Source of the DNA: Aquiluna borgnonia
GTDB taxonomy: Bacteria; Actinomycetota; Actinomycetes; Actinomycetales; Microbacteriaceae
Direction of reading: 5' to 3'
Assembly: GCF_013283855.1 (NCBI RefSeq)
Contig: NZ_CP054056.1
Location: 558,001-622,000 of the forward strand
Length of the DNA: 64,000 nt
The translations under genes were made by a program, and so were the position numbers. The stretch's first letter is position 1. Every line of letters starts with the position of its first letter. The notes below the pieces were generated by a model that was not told where the DNA came from, did no database searches, and saw only the letters and a list, made by a program, of their open reading frames with translations. Positions 1 to 7,499 of the stretch are shown here, piece by piece.

Positions 1-2
1 GG

Positions 3-989
3 GAGAGCATCAGCGCGAAGGTTGAAAAAGGTAAGGCTCCGATGCTTTTGCACTCCGAGCCGGACCTTTTGGTGAAGATTATTCGCGATGTGTTCAACGA
101 GGACTTCCAAAAGCTCGTGGTGTCGGGTGATTCCGCCCTGGAAACCATCCGCGAGTACCTCGAGTCAGTAGCCCCAGATTTGGTTGAGCGGCTATCACCC
201 TTTGCCTCATCCGAAGACATTTTTGACTTCTACCGAATTGGCGATCAGATTGTGAAGGCGCTCGATCGCAAGGTTTACCTACCCTCCGGCGGCTCCCTCG
301 TGATTGATCGGACTGAGGCGATGACCGTGGTTGATGTCAACACCGGAAAGTTCATTGGCTCGGGTGGAAATCTTGAGGAGACTGTCACCAAGAACAATCT
401 CGAGGCAGCAGAAGAACTGGTGAGACAGCTCCGCTTGCGCGACATTGGCGGCATTGTGGTGGTCGACTTCATCGACATGATTCAGGAATCAAACCAGGAG
501 ATGGTCCGACGTCGCTTGCTGGAGTGTCTATCTCGCGATCGAACCAAGAACCAGGTTGGCGAAATCACCTCGCTCGGCTTGGTTCAGATGACTCGTAAGA
601 AAATCGGCGTGGGGTTATTGGAAACCTTCTCTGAGGTCTGTGACTGCTGCGCTGGACGAGGTGTTCTTATTCACAACGAACCTAGGTTCCGGATGCCAGA
701 GCAGCAGCCTAAGCAGGGGAAGAATCGCAACAAGAAGGACAAACCTGAGGTAGTCAAAAAGGTTGTCACCCCGGAGCAAGCTGATGCATTCAAGAATGTG
801 GTCAACAAAATTGCCCAGGCAGCACACCCAGAGGACGCGGAAGTAAAAGAGCCAGAGGGTAAGACGGAAATTCTGAACGCCGTGTTGGATTCCTTGCCGG
901 AGCCGCAGCCAAAGGCTAAGCCAAGGCGCCGCCGGGCCAGTTCCTCCGGAGTAGTCTCACCCAGCGAATCCGCTGAGGAAAATAGCTAG
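3..989 (+). CDS. rne: Ribonuclease E/G family protein, C-terminal part (5' end outside window)
   Basis: Endoribonuclease that starts mRNA decay and processes stable RNA precursors. The reading frame is open from base 3, so the window cuts the gene and about 328 codons remain. The remaining part covers the DNase I-like catalytic region, including the TVVDVNTGKF segment and the VVDFIDM segment with metal-binding aspartates. A CDCC cysteine cluster near bases 640-655 matches the zinc-link that holds RNase E/G dimers together. After it comes a charged, Lys/Arg/Pro-rich tail of about 100 residues, ending in an RRRR patch, probably disordered and RNA-binding. The missing N-terminal part should carry the S1 domain and, in actinobacteria, a long acidic/basic extension. 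The gene is followed by rplU, as is usual in actinobacteria. RNase E versus G cannot be decided from this fragment. Confidence 0.9.
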   Translation, partial: ESISAKVEKGKAPMLLHSEPDLLVKIIRDVFNEDFQKLVVSGDSALETIREYLESVAPDLVERLSPFASSEDIFDFYRIGDQIVKALDRKVYLPSGGSLVIDRTEAMTVVDVNTGKFIGSGGNLEETVTKNNLEAAEELVRQLRLRDIGGIVVVDFIDMIQESNQEMVRRRLLECLSRDRTKNQVGEITSLGLVQMTRKKIGVGLLETFSEVCDCCAGRGVLIHNEPRFRMPEQQPKQGKNRNKKDKPEVVKKVVTPEQADAFKNVVNKIAQAAHPEDAEVKEPEGKTEILNAVLDSLPEPQPKAKPRRRRASSSGVVSPSESAEENS

Positions 990-997
990 GAATGTGG

Positions 998-1026
998 TTG
1001 ACCCCGCCCCAGATTCTTACTAGACT
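998..1026 (+). promoter_or_regulatory. Sigma70-type promoter for rplU-rpmA
   Basis: A TTGACC -35 box (998-1003) and a TAGACT -10 box (1021-1026) are separated by exactly 17 bases. Transcription would start near 1033, giving a leader of about 58 bases before the GTG start of rplU. The short inverted repeat GGGC/GCCC at 1028-1041 could form a small hairpin at the 5' end of the transcript. The fit to consensus is good, but no start site is proven. Confidence 0.7.
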
Positions 1027-1090
1027 AGGGCGCTGTTGCCCGCGGTAATCCGATGCGGCAGAAACAAATTCCTCGATAGATAGGTTTGAA

Positions 1091-1396
1091 GTGGTCTACG
1101 CAGTTGTACGCGCTGGCGGTCGCCAGGAGAAGGTTCAGGTTGGAACCATCGTTACCATGAACCGCATTGCTGCTACCAGCGGCACCATTGAGCTTCCAGC
1201 TTTGCTGCTGGTTGACGGCGAGAAGGTAACCACTGACTCCAAGGCACTAGCCAAGGTAAAGGTCATTGCCGAGGTTCTCGACCAGACTCGCGGTCCAAAA
1301 ATCATCATTCAGAAGTACAAGAACAAGACCGGTTACAAGAAGCGTCAGGGCCACCGCCAGGACCTAACCCGTGTCCAGGTCACCGAGATCAAGTAG
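1091..1396 (+). CDS. rplU: 50S ribosomal protein L21
   Basis: Large-subunit protein that binds 23S rRNA. The 101-residue length is normal for L21, and the N-terminus [15 protein letters not shown] and C-terminal basic stretch [14 protein letters not shown] are typical of the family. Translation starts at GTG, the only start matching the conserved N-terminus. The gene has its own promoter just upstream and is followed after 10 bases by rpmA (L27), the standard pairing. Confidence 0.97.
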   Translation: MVYAVVRAGGRQEKVQVGTIVTMNRIAATSGTIELPALLLVDGEKVTTDSKALAKVKVIAEVLDQTRGPKIIIQKYKNKTGYKKRQGHRQDLTRVQVTEIK

Positions 1397-1406
1397 GTAG
1401 GTAGAA

Positions 1407-1658
1407 ATGGCATCCAAAAAGGGAGTTAGCTCCACCCGCAACGGTCGCGACTCGAACGCACAGCGCCTTGGCGTCAAGCGCCACGACGGCCAGGTAGTCA
1501 ACGCCGGTGAAATCTTGGTCCGCCAGCGCGGAACCCACTTCCACCCGGGAGTAAACGTTGGTCGCGGCAAGGACGACACCTTGTTTGCGCTCGCCGCAGG
1601 CTCCGTTGAGTTTGGCGCAAAGGCTGGACGCCGCGTCGTAAACGTAGTCACCCAGTAA
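1407..1658 (+). CDS. rpmA: 50S ribosomal protein L27
   Basis: Large-subunit protein whose N-terminal tail reaches the peptidyl-transferase centre. The 83-residue product starts [16 protein letters not shown], the conserved L27 N-terminus, and contains the [10 protein letters not shown] motif. It starts directly with the mature-type sequence, so there is no Firmicutes-style cleaved N-terminal extension. Co-transcribed with rplU. A terminator-like hairpin follows at 1674-1699, so only part of the transcription may continue into obg. Confidence 0.97.
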   Translation: MASKKGVSSTRNGRDSNAQRLGVKRHDGQVVNAGEILVRQRGTHFHPGVNVGRGKDDTLFALAAGSVEFGAKAGRRVVNVVTQ

Positions 1659-1673
1659 CAAGTTTTTCTGAGG

Positions 1674-1699
1674 AGGCGGGCCTTAGGGTCCGCCTTTTT
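1674..1699 (+). terminator. Intrinsic terminator between rpmA and obg
   Basis: The stem AGGCGG (1674-1679) pairs with CCGCCT (1690-1695) and is followed by five T residues. It lies between rpmA and obg, only a few bases before the obg ribosome binding site, so it probably lowers rather than abolishes transcription of obg relative to the ribosomal genes. No strong promoter is visible between the hairpin and obg, which supports partial readthrough. Confidence 0.75.
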
Positions 1700-1717
1700 C
1701 TGTATTAGGAGATGTCA

Positions 1718-3199
1718 ATGATTACTTTCGTGGATCAGGTGACTCTTCACTTGCGCGCCGGAGACGGCGGCGATGGCTGCACCTCCGTAAAGCGCGAGAA
1801 GTTTAAACCGCTTGCGGGTCCCGATGGTGCTGACGGCGGCGATGGTGGTTCAATCACTCTGGTGACGGACCCCAACGTCACCACCCTGCTGGACTATCAC
1901 CACCGACCCCACCGAACCGCAACCTCAGGTGGTTCTGGAGCCGGTGACTTCCGCAACGGTGCCCGTGGTGAAGATCTGATCCTTCCCGTCCCGGTTGGCA
2001 CAGTAGTCAAGGACGCCGAAGGCAAGATTCTGGCTGACCTGGCAGAGCCAGGAATGGAATTGCTGGTAGCAGAGGGCGGCTCGGGTGGGCTTGGTAACGC
2101 AGCGCTGGCATCGAGGAAAAGAATTGCCCCTGCATTCCACCTGCTCGGAGTCCCCGGCTGGGCCGGAGACATCACTCTGGAGCTCAAGACCGTTGCAGAT
2201 GTCGCGCTGGTTGGTTTCCCATCGGCTGGCAAGTCCTCTCTGATTGCAGCCATGAGCGCTGCCCGTCCAAAGATCGCGGATTACCCTTTCACGACGCTCC
2301 ACCCGAACCTGGGAGTGGTTCAAGCCGGCGATATGCGATACACCATCGCCGACGTCCCCGGACTAATTGAAGGGGCCAGCAAGGGTAAGGGGTTGGGGCT
2401 CGAGTTTCTGCGGCACGTTGAGCGCTGCAGCGCTCTGCTGCACGTGATTGACTGTGGCACCTTGGAGCCGGGTCGAGACCCGATCAGTGACCTTGAGGTC
2501 ATTCTTGCCGAGCTTGAGGCTTATCAGGTTCCAGCTGGTCAAACACCACTAATTGAGCGACCCCAATTGGTCGCTTTGAACAAGATTGATCTCCCCGATG
2601 CCAAGGAGTTGGCGGAGTTTGTGAAGGCGGACTTTGAAGCCCGTGGCTATCCGGTGTTCCTTATCTCGTCAGCTACACAAGTTGGGTTGCGCGAATTGAA
2701 TTTTGCTCTTGGACAGCTGGTGACCGAGGAGCGCAAGCACCAGGTGGTCCAGGCCTCAAAGCGCATTTCTTTGCTTCCGGCTAAGAAGGACGACGGCAAA
2801 TTTGAGATTCGCAACGAGAGTATCGGTGGGGAGGATGTCTTCCGTATTGTCGGCTCCAAGCCAGAGCGCTGGGTTGCTCAGACTGACTTCAACAACGCCG
2901 ATGCCGTCAGCTATCTATCCGAGCGATTAGCGAAGCTTGGTGTCGATGACCTGCTCTATAAAAAGGGTGCTAAGCGAGGTTCGACGGTAATTATCGGTGC
3001 GGGCAACGGCGTTGTTTTCGACTGGGACCCACTCGTGTCCTCAATGGCCGAGGCCATTGACGATGAGCGCAGAACAAACCAGCAGCGCCGCCAAGAGTAT
3101 TACGACATGATGGACCAGCGTGCTGCGGGTCGCGCCGAGCGAAGCGCGGTTCGGGAGTCCAGTGTATTTACCGAGGAGGAAGAAAGTGAAAACCTCTGA
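1718..3199 (+). CDS. obgE: GTPase Obg/CgtA
   Basis: Essential GTPase acting in 50S subunit assembly and stress control. The order of domains is clear: glycine-rich Obg fold (about residues 1-160, beginning ITFVDQVTLHLRAGDGGDG), G domain with P-loop GFPSAGKSS (about 165-173), switch region DVPGLIEGASKGKGLG and NKIDLP, then the OCT domain at about 345-425 and a charged tail. An ATG lies at both 1712 and 1718. The Shine-Dalgarno AGGAG (1707-1711) directly touches 1712 but is 6 bases from 1718, so 1718 is preferred. The 3' end overlaps proB by 14 bases, suggesting coupled translation. Confidence 0.96.
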   Translation: MITFVDQVTLHLRAGDGGDGCTSVKREKFKPLAGPDGADGGDGGSITLVTDPNVTTLLDYHHRPHRTATSGGSGAGDFRNGARGEDLILPVPVGTVVKDAEGKILADLAEPGMELLVAEGGSGGLGNAALASRKRIAPAFHLLGVPGWAGDITLELKTVADVALVGFPSAGKSSLIAAMSAARPKIADYPFTTLHPNLGVVQAGDMRYTIADVPGLIEGASKGKGLGLEFLRHVERCSALLHVIDCGTLEPGRDPISDLEVILAELEAYQVPAGQTPLIERPQLVALNKIDLPDAKELAEFVKADFEARGYPVFLISSATQVGLRELNFALGQLVTEERKHQVVQASKRISLLPAKKDDGKFEIRNESIGGEDVFRIVGSKPERWVAQTDFNNADAVSYLSERLAKLGVDDLLYKKGAKRGSTVIIGAGNGVVFDWDPLVSSMAEAIDDERRTNQQRRQEYYDMMDQRAAGRAERSAVRESSVFTEEEESENL

Positions 3200-3965
3200 G
3201 CGATTGGCTGGCGCAAGGCGCGTAGTAATTAAGGTTGGCTCCAGCTCAATCACCGGTTCCAACGAAGCGAACTTAGATCGGATAGTGGACCTCAGCTGGA
3301 GGCTGAGCCGAGCTGGCAAACAGGTAATTTTGGTATCGAGTGGGGCTATTGCGACCGCATCGCCTTTGATTGGACTTACCGCTAAGTCTGAGGACCTCGC
3401 CACATCACAAGCATTGGCAAGCATTGGCCAAGCCAAACTCATGGGGCGCTACGAGCGATCTCTCGCCCGCTACAACTGGCTGCCAGGGCAGATTTTGCTG
3501 ACGGTCGACAATTTGGATCAAGAAGCCACCTCCATAAATGCCTCTAGGGCGCTCGAGCGTCTATTGGAAATTGGCGTGCTGCCAATCATTAACGAGAACG
3601 ACTCTGTGGCCACTCAGGAAATTCGATTCGGTGACAACGATCAGCTGGCAGCAAGAGTTGCCGCTTTGGCCCAGGCCGATGTTTTGGTGCTACTAAGCGA
3701 TGTTGATGCTCTGTATACAGCTCCTCCCAGTGAGCCCGGAGCTATGCCCATCGAGGTTGTGCCTTACGGCGATGAGCTTTCTCATATTTCGGTGTCCGGA
3801 ACTTCGACCGGTTATGGCACCGGGGGAGCTCTAACCAAGCTCGCCGCCGCTCGCATGGCCACCGATCAGGGGGTCGGGGTTGTCCTCACCAGCACTGCAA
3901 ATGTTGACCGGATAGACACTGACTCCTGCCGGCACACCTGGTTTGAACCTGCTGCGGCTAAGTAG
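3186..3965 (+). CDS. proB: Glutamate 5-kinase
   Basis: Phosphorylates glutamate to gamma-glutamyl phosphate, the first and usually feedback-controlled step of proline synthesis. The amino-acid kinase fold is evident from VVIKVGSSSIT near the N-terminus, the VLVSSGAI-like segment, INENDSVA, FGDNDQLAA and LLSDVDALYT. The product is 259 residues and lacks the C-terminal PUA domain of E. coli ProB, a common short form. A GTG at 3186 preceded by GAGGAGGA (3173-3180) is the start; an upstream ATG in the same frame would add 22 residues unrelated to the family. It overlaps the end of obg by 14 bases and is followed immediately by proA. Confidence 0.95.
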   Translation: MKTSERLAGARRVVIKVGSSSITGSNEANLDRIVDLSWRLSRAGKQVILVSSGAIATASPLIGLTAKSEDLATSQALASIGQAKLMGRYERSLARYNWLPGQILLTVDNLDQEATSINASRALERLLEIGVLPIINENDSVATQEIRFGDNDQLAARVAALAQADVLVLLSDVDALYTAPPSEPGAMPIEVVPYGDELSHISVSGTSTGYGTGGALTKLAAARMATDQGVGVVLTSTANVDRIDTDSCRHTWFEPAAAK

Positions 3966-3974
3966 GATTTGAAA

Positions 3975-5216
3975 ATGAGCATTCAAAAACTCTTTGAGGC
4001 ATCCAAGGCCGCCAGCAAGGTGGTGGGGTTAGCCAACACAAATCTAAAAAATGCCGCCCTGGAGGCCATGGCTCAGCAGCTGGAAGCTAACGTTGAGCAA
4101 ATCATTGCTCAGAATCTGTTGGATCTCGAAAATGGTCAACGCAATGGACTGGCAATTGGTCTGCAGGATCGCCTCAGACTGGACCAAAAGCGAATTCTTG
4201 GCTTGGCTTCTGCGATCCGGGAGATTATCGCCCTGCCAGATCCCGTGGGCGATTCGGTTGCCGGCATGACTCTGGATAACGGTCTCAAGCTTCAGCAGGT
4301 CAGAGTTCCGTTTGGTGTGGTGGGAGTTATTTACGAAGCTCGTCCAAATGTCACCGTTGACATCGCTGCCCTTGCCGTAAAAAGCGGTAACGCAGCTATT
4401 TTGCGCGGTGGCAGCGCCGCAGAGAATTCGAATCGAATCCTAGTTTCGCTTCTGCAGGCTGGGCTTGAGAGTGTTGGTCTTCCAGTTGCTGCGGTTCAAA
4501 CTGTTGACGAGTTTGGTAGGGCAGGTGCCGTTGAGATGATGCAAGCTCGCGGTTTTATTGACGTTTTAATCCCAAGGGGCTCTGCATCATTAATTCAGAC
4601 CGTGGTTACCGAATCCAAGGTTCCGGTAATTGAGACAGGTGATGGCGTGGTCCACATGTTCATTGACCAAAGTGCTGATCTTCAAAAGGCACTTCCCATG
4701 GTCGTGAACTCTAAGGTTCAGCGACCCTCGGTTTGTAATTCGCTTGAGACCCTGCTTGTCCACGAAGACCTCGCCGAAGAGTTTTTGCCTAAGGTTGCAG
4801 CTGCGCTGAGGGAAAACTCAGTGGTTATTCATGGCTGCGAAAAGACTGCAGAAATCATTGACTGTGTTCAGGCAACCGATGAGGACTGGGCAAAGGAGTA
4901 CCTTGCCCTTGAGATTTCAATTCGAGTTGTTGCAAACGTTGACCAGGCTCTTGAACACATTGCACGCTACTCAACCAAGCACACCGAATCCATCGTGACC
5001 GAAAACCTGGCTAATGCAGAGCGCTTCCTGCAGGAGGTTGACGCGGCTGTGGTCATGGTGAATTCATCCACCAGGTTCACAGACGGTGGCGAATTTGGAT
5101 TCGGTGCCGAGGTTGGAATTTCAACCCAAAAACTACACGCCCGCGGACCTATGGGGCTCAAAGAACTAACCAGCACCAAGTGGTTGGTTCGCGGTAATGG
5201 CCAGGTCCGCAGCTAA
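3975..5216 (+). CDS. proA: Gamma-glutamyl phosphate reductase
   Basis: NADPH-dependent reductase giving glutamate 5-semialdehyde, the second step of proline synthesis. The 413-residue aldehyde-dehydrogenase-like protein has the RPNVTVDIAALAVKSGNAAILRGG region cut here as RPNVTVD and KSGNA blocks, the DVLIPRGS motif, and the catalytic cysteine in RPSVCNSLE (about residue 254). An in-frame TTG at 3969 exists, but AGGA (3964-3967) is better spaced for the ATG at 3975. It sits 9 bases after proB, forming a proBA unit, and is followed by a small membrane protein gene and nadD. Confidence 0.96.
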   Translation: MSIQKLFEASKAASKVVGLANTNLKNAALEAMAQQLEANVEQIIAQNLLDLENGQRNGLAIGLQDRLRLDQKRILGLASAIREIIALPDPVGDSVAGMTLDNGLKLQQVRVPFGVVGVIYEARPNVTVDIAALAVKSGNAAILRGGSAAENSNRILVSLLQAGLESVGLPVAAVQTVDEFGRAGAVEMMQARGFIDVLIPRGSASLIQTVVTESKVPVIETGDGVVHMFIDQSADLQKALPMVVNSKVQRPSVCNSLETLLVHEDLAEEFLPKVAAALRENSVVIHGCEKTAEIIDCVQATDEDWAKEYLALEISIRVVANVDQALEHIARYSTKHTESIVTENLANAERFLQEVDAAVVMVNSSTRFTDGGEFGFGAEVGISTQKLHARGPMGLKELTSTKWLVRGNGQVRS

Positions 5217-5243
5217 ACTACCTGATGAGCAAAAGGAGATAAC

Positions 5244-5417
5244 TTGCTTTCAATTCTTGCCAGTGAAGCGGCTCACGTCGAGCTGCCAATCCCTGCCTTC
5301 TTTTTTGGCGTTATCGCCATGGGCGTTTTCCTAACCCTCGCCGGCATCACCTGGTCTTACCGCAACGTGGCAAATCGTCACAGCCACAAGACCGGCTCTT
5401 CCAAGGCGCAGCACTAA
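5244..5417 (+). CDS. Small single-pass membrane protein between proA and nadD
   Basis: A 57-residue product read from TTG at 5244, with AAAGGAGA (5232-5239) at ideal distance. It starts [20 protein letters not shown], has one hydrophobic segment at about residues 18-36 ([17 protein letters not shown]), then a His/Arg/Lys-rich tail ending in SSKAQH. The layout suggests an N-out, C-in single-span protein. Genes of this type are often found between proA and nadD in actinobacteria, but I know of no assigned function. The tight spacing (27 bases after proA, 8 before nadD) and good ribosome binding site argue that it is translated. No enzymatic motif is visible. Confidence 0.75.
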   Translation: MLSILASEAAHVELPIPAFFFGVIAMGVFLTLAGITWSYRNVANRHSHKTGSSKAQH

Positions 5418-5425
5418 ATATCGCT

Positions 5426-6022
5426 ATGACCAATCAGCGGCCACGCGTTGGTGTGATGGGTGGAACCTTTGACCCAATCCACAACGGTCACTTGGTCGCA
5501 GCCAGTGAGGTAGCGGACGCGTTTTCCCTGGATGAAGTTATTTTCGTTCCGACCGGTGAGCCCTGGCATAAAAATCCCGTTACCTCGGCCGAGCACAGGT
5601 ACCTGATGACCGTTGTTGCCACAGCTGCGAATCCCAGGTTCACGGTCTCGAGGGTTGACATTGATAGACCCGGAACGACCTACACCATCGACACCTTGAC
5701 TCAAATTGCTCGCGAGCGGCCCGATGCCGACCTGTTCTTTATTTCTGGAGCCGACGCTATCGCTCAGATTTTGGCCTGGAAAGATATTGACAAGCTCTGG
5801 GGCTTGGCGACATTTATTGGTGTTACCAGGCCGGGTCACAATCTCGTTCTTCCAGACGTCAGCGAAGCCAAAATGTCACTCCTCGAGGTTCCTGCGTTGG
5901 CAATTTCCTCAACAAACGTCCGCGATCGCGTGATGTCGGCTAAACCTGTTTGGTATTTGGTTCCAGACGGAGTGGTGCAATACATCGCAAAACACAAGCT
6001 TTATCGAGGTTCTGATGACTGA
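5426..6022 (+). CDS. nadD: Nicotinate-nucleotide adenylyltransferase
   Basis: Transfers AMP from ATP to nicotinate mononucleotide, giving deamido-NAD in NAD synthesis; the later amidation can be done by the nadE product near the other end of this window. The 198-residue nucleotidyltransferase fold shows [11 protein letters not shown] at residues 12-22 and the ISSTNVRDR motif near residue 160. The start ATG follows the small membrane gene by 8 bases, and the 3' end overlaps the next gene by 8 bases. This nadD-hypothetical-rsfS order is common in actinobacteria. Confidence 0.95.
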   Translation: MTNQRPRVGVMGGTFDPIHNGHLVAASEVADAFSLDEVIFVPTGEPWHKNPVTSAEHRYLMTVVATAANPRFTVSRVDIDRPGTTYTIDTLTQIARERPDADLFFISGADAIAQILAWKDIDKLWGLATFIGVTRPGHNLVLPDVSEAKMSLLEVPALAISSTNVRDRVMSAKPVWYLVPDGVVQYIAKHKLYRGSDD

Positions 6023-6740
6023 ACTTCTAACCAGGCGGCAACTTAGAGAGCTTGAGCGAAGCGGAAAGCTCCCAGAGGTATCGGTTGCAAGTGACCCGAA
6101 TCCGGTTATGGAGTCGCCAATCTCAAATGCGCCTGAGGTCGAATCCCCAAAGCAGGTTCTAACGCGTCGTGAGCTCAGAGAGCTGGAGCGAAGCGGAACA
6201 CTCCCGGCTGCTGTGGCACCAGTAGCCCTGCCAGTTACATTGCCAGATGTTGAGGTTGAGGACATCGAGGCGGCATCCGAAGAGCTGGAAAAGGTTGTCA
6301 CCGCTCCTAGCTTCTTGGAGCTTGACCTACCGCCTGCGGATTTCACCGGAAGCAACTTGCTTGCGGAGCCGAGCACCCAGTCAATAGTCCTGGAAGTTTC
6401 TCCGGAGGCTATTGCACTTCCGATTGAAACCGGAGAAATCGCAGTTACTGGATCTATTGCCGTCCTAACTGAGCCGAGTACTGGTTCTATCACTGCTGGT
6501 TTGGATGGCCTTGAATTGGACAATGCTGACCGTCAAGATTCTGTCACCGGGGTTATATCAATCGTGGAACCCATTTCTGCCCTTGATGTCATCAACGGCC
6601 GAATGAGCGTCGGCGTTGTGCCTAAGTCGGTGTTGCGCAAAGGCTGGTGGCGTCCATGGGCCATTGGCTTGGCTTCAATAATCATGGCGGTGGCGGCCAT
6701 TCTCGCCACGGTAACAATTCTCAATGCGATCGGGGCCTAG
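6015..6740 (+). CDS. Tail-anchored membrane protein with duplicated LTRR[QE]LRELERSG motif
   Basis: Unknown protein of 241 residues. The N-terminus carries [16 protein letters not shown] (residues 5-20), and nearly the same motif, [16 protein letters not shown], recurs at 49-64. Between about 65 and 200 is an acidic, Pro/Ser/Thr/Val-rich stretch that looks disordered. A single hydrophobic segment at about 215-238 ends the protein, preceded by KGWWRPW, so it is probably anchored by its C-terminus with the bulk in the cytoplasm. It overlaps nadD by 8 bases and is followed by rsfS. Proteins with an N-terminal TRR.xRE.E motif and a membrane span are frequent in Microbacteriaceae, but no function is known to me. 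Confidence 0.8.
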   Translation: MTELLTRRQLRELERSGKLPEVSVASDPNPVMESPISNAPEVESPKQVLTRRELRELERSGTLPAAVAPVALPVTLPDVEVEDIEAASEELEKVVTAPSFLELDLPPADFTGSNLLAEPSTQSIVLEVSPEAIALPIETGEIAVTGSIAVLTEPSTGSITAGLDGLELDNADRQDSVTGVISIVEPISALDVINGRMSVGVVPKSVLRKGWWRPWAIGLASIIMAVAAILATVTILNAIGA

Positions 6741-6741
6741 T

Positions 6742-7098
6742 TTGCCAGCCAGTAATTTCACCAAAGAGGTTCTGAACCTCGCTGCCGCTGCGGCCCAGGA
6801 CAAGCTTGGTGAGAACCTGGTTGCGCTGGATGTTACAGAGCCCTTTGCGCTGGCTGAAATATTTCTGATTGTCACCGCCAAGAACGAGCGCCAAGCCCAA
6901 GCTATCTCTGACAATGTCGAAGATGAACTGTTGAAGTCGGGTCACAAAGCCCGCTTTCGCGAAGGTAGAGAAACTGGCCGTTGGATTTTGCTCGACTTTG
7001 GTGACCTAGTGGTTCACGTCATGCACGAGCAGGAACGTGACTACTACTCGCTTGAGCGACTTTGGCGAGACTGCCCAGTTGTGCCATTAGCCCAATAG
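6742..7098 (+). CDS. rsfS: Ribosome silencing factor RsfS
   Basis: Binds ribosomal protein L14 and blocks subunit joining when nutrients are low. The product (118 residues from this start) shows the family pattern: NLAAAAAQDKLGENLVALDVTEP, EIFLIVTAKNERQAQAI, and GRWILLDFGDLVVHVMHEQERDYYSLERLW. The TTG at 6742 follows the previous stop codon (6738-6740) by one base and fits the family N-terminus PASNFTKEVLNLA. An ATG at 6724 would add six residues and overlap the upstream gene by 17 bases; neither start has a strong ribosome binding site, so translation is probably coupled. tRNA-Ala follows. Confidence 0.93.
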   Translation: MPASNFTKEVLNLAAAAAQDKLGENLVALDVTEPFALAEIFLIVTAKNERQAQAISDNVEDELLKSGHKARFREGRETGRWILLDFGDLVVHVMHEQERDYYSLERLWRDCPVVPLAQ

Positions 7099-7121
7099 TT
7101 GTGTAAGCTATCAGGGTTCAA

Positions 7122-7194
7122 GGGCCTGTGGCGCAGCTGGTAGCGCACCTGCATGGCATGCAGGGGGTCAGGGGTTCAAGTCCCCTCAGGTCCA
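7122..7194 (+). tRNA. tRNA-Ala (anticodon GGC)
   Basis: A 73-base cloverleaf. The acceptor arm GGGCCTG (7122-7128) pairs with CAGGTCC (7187-7193), with discriminator A at 7194 and CCA not encoded. The D-arm GCGCAGCTGGTAGCGC, the anticodon stem CTGCA around loop bases with GGC, and the T-arm GGGGTTCAAGTCCCC are all visible. GGC reads alanine GCC/GCT codons. Confidence 0.96.
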
Positions 7195-7201
7195 CAAACG
7201 T

Positions 7202-7438
7202 TTAGCCCGCCTCGGCGGGCTTTTCTATTTCCACGGTCTTTATGCGCGCGCTGGCACCGGTCACTATTCGCACTGATTCGCGTGGAACATCAAAATAGCC
7301 AGCCAGGATCCTGACTAAAGCTTCATTGGCCTTGCCATCGACCGGCTTTTCCCTCAGGAAGACATCGAGGTATTCGGCGCCCGGTACCACACGATCCCCG
7401 GACTTGGAGCCGGGCTTTACTCGCACTTTTAGACGCAT
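7202..7438 (-). CDS. DUF167 (YggU) family protein
   Basis: A 78-residue small basic protein of the UPF0235/DUF167 family. The pattern RLKVRVKPGSKSGDRV, then LREKPVDGKANEALVRILAGYFDVPRESVRIVTGA is diagnostic; the family is widespread but its biochemical role is unknown. It reads toward tRNA-Ala, and its 3' end contains the terminator hairpin. Start ATG at 7438, with the next + strand gene diverging from it about 60 bases away. Confidence 0.9.
   Translation of the reverse strand: MRLKVRVKPGSKSGDRVVPGAEYLDVFLREKPVDGKANEALVRILAGYFDVPRESVRIVTGASARIKTVEIEKPAEAG
7205..7224 (+). terminator. Intrinsic terminator after tRNA-Ala
   Basis: A perfect 7-bp stem, GCCCGCC (7205-7211) and GGCGGGC (7214-7220), has a two-base loop and is followed by TTTT. 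It lies 10 bases after tRNA-Ala and is embedded in the last codons of the oppositely oriented DUF167 gene, so the coding sequence doubles as a terminator for the + strand. Confidence 0.85.
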
Positions 7439-7499
7439 GAGAGAACTGTAGGGAATAAGTTTTTGTCTAGTGCCCTTTACTTAAGGGATTGGAGTTCTA

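Noticed and set aside
1364-1661. Reverse-strand open frames across rplU/rpmA
   Set aside because: They are antisense shadows of L27 with no family pattern and no ribosome binding site.
1897-2323. Reverse-strand open frames inside obg
   Set aside because: Fully inside a confident GTPase gene, with composition produced by the codon bias of the other strand.
7441-7499. CCCTT-N5-AAGGG repeat before the ring-cleaving dioxygenase as an MhqR-type operator
   Set aside because: Arms of five bases are too short to distinguish from chance and do not match a known MhqR site.
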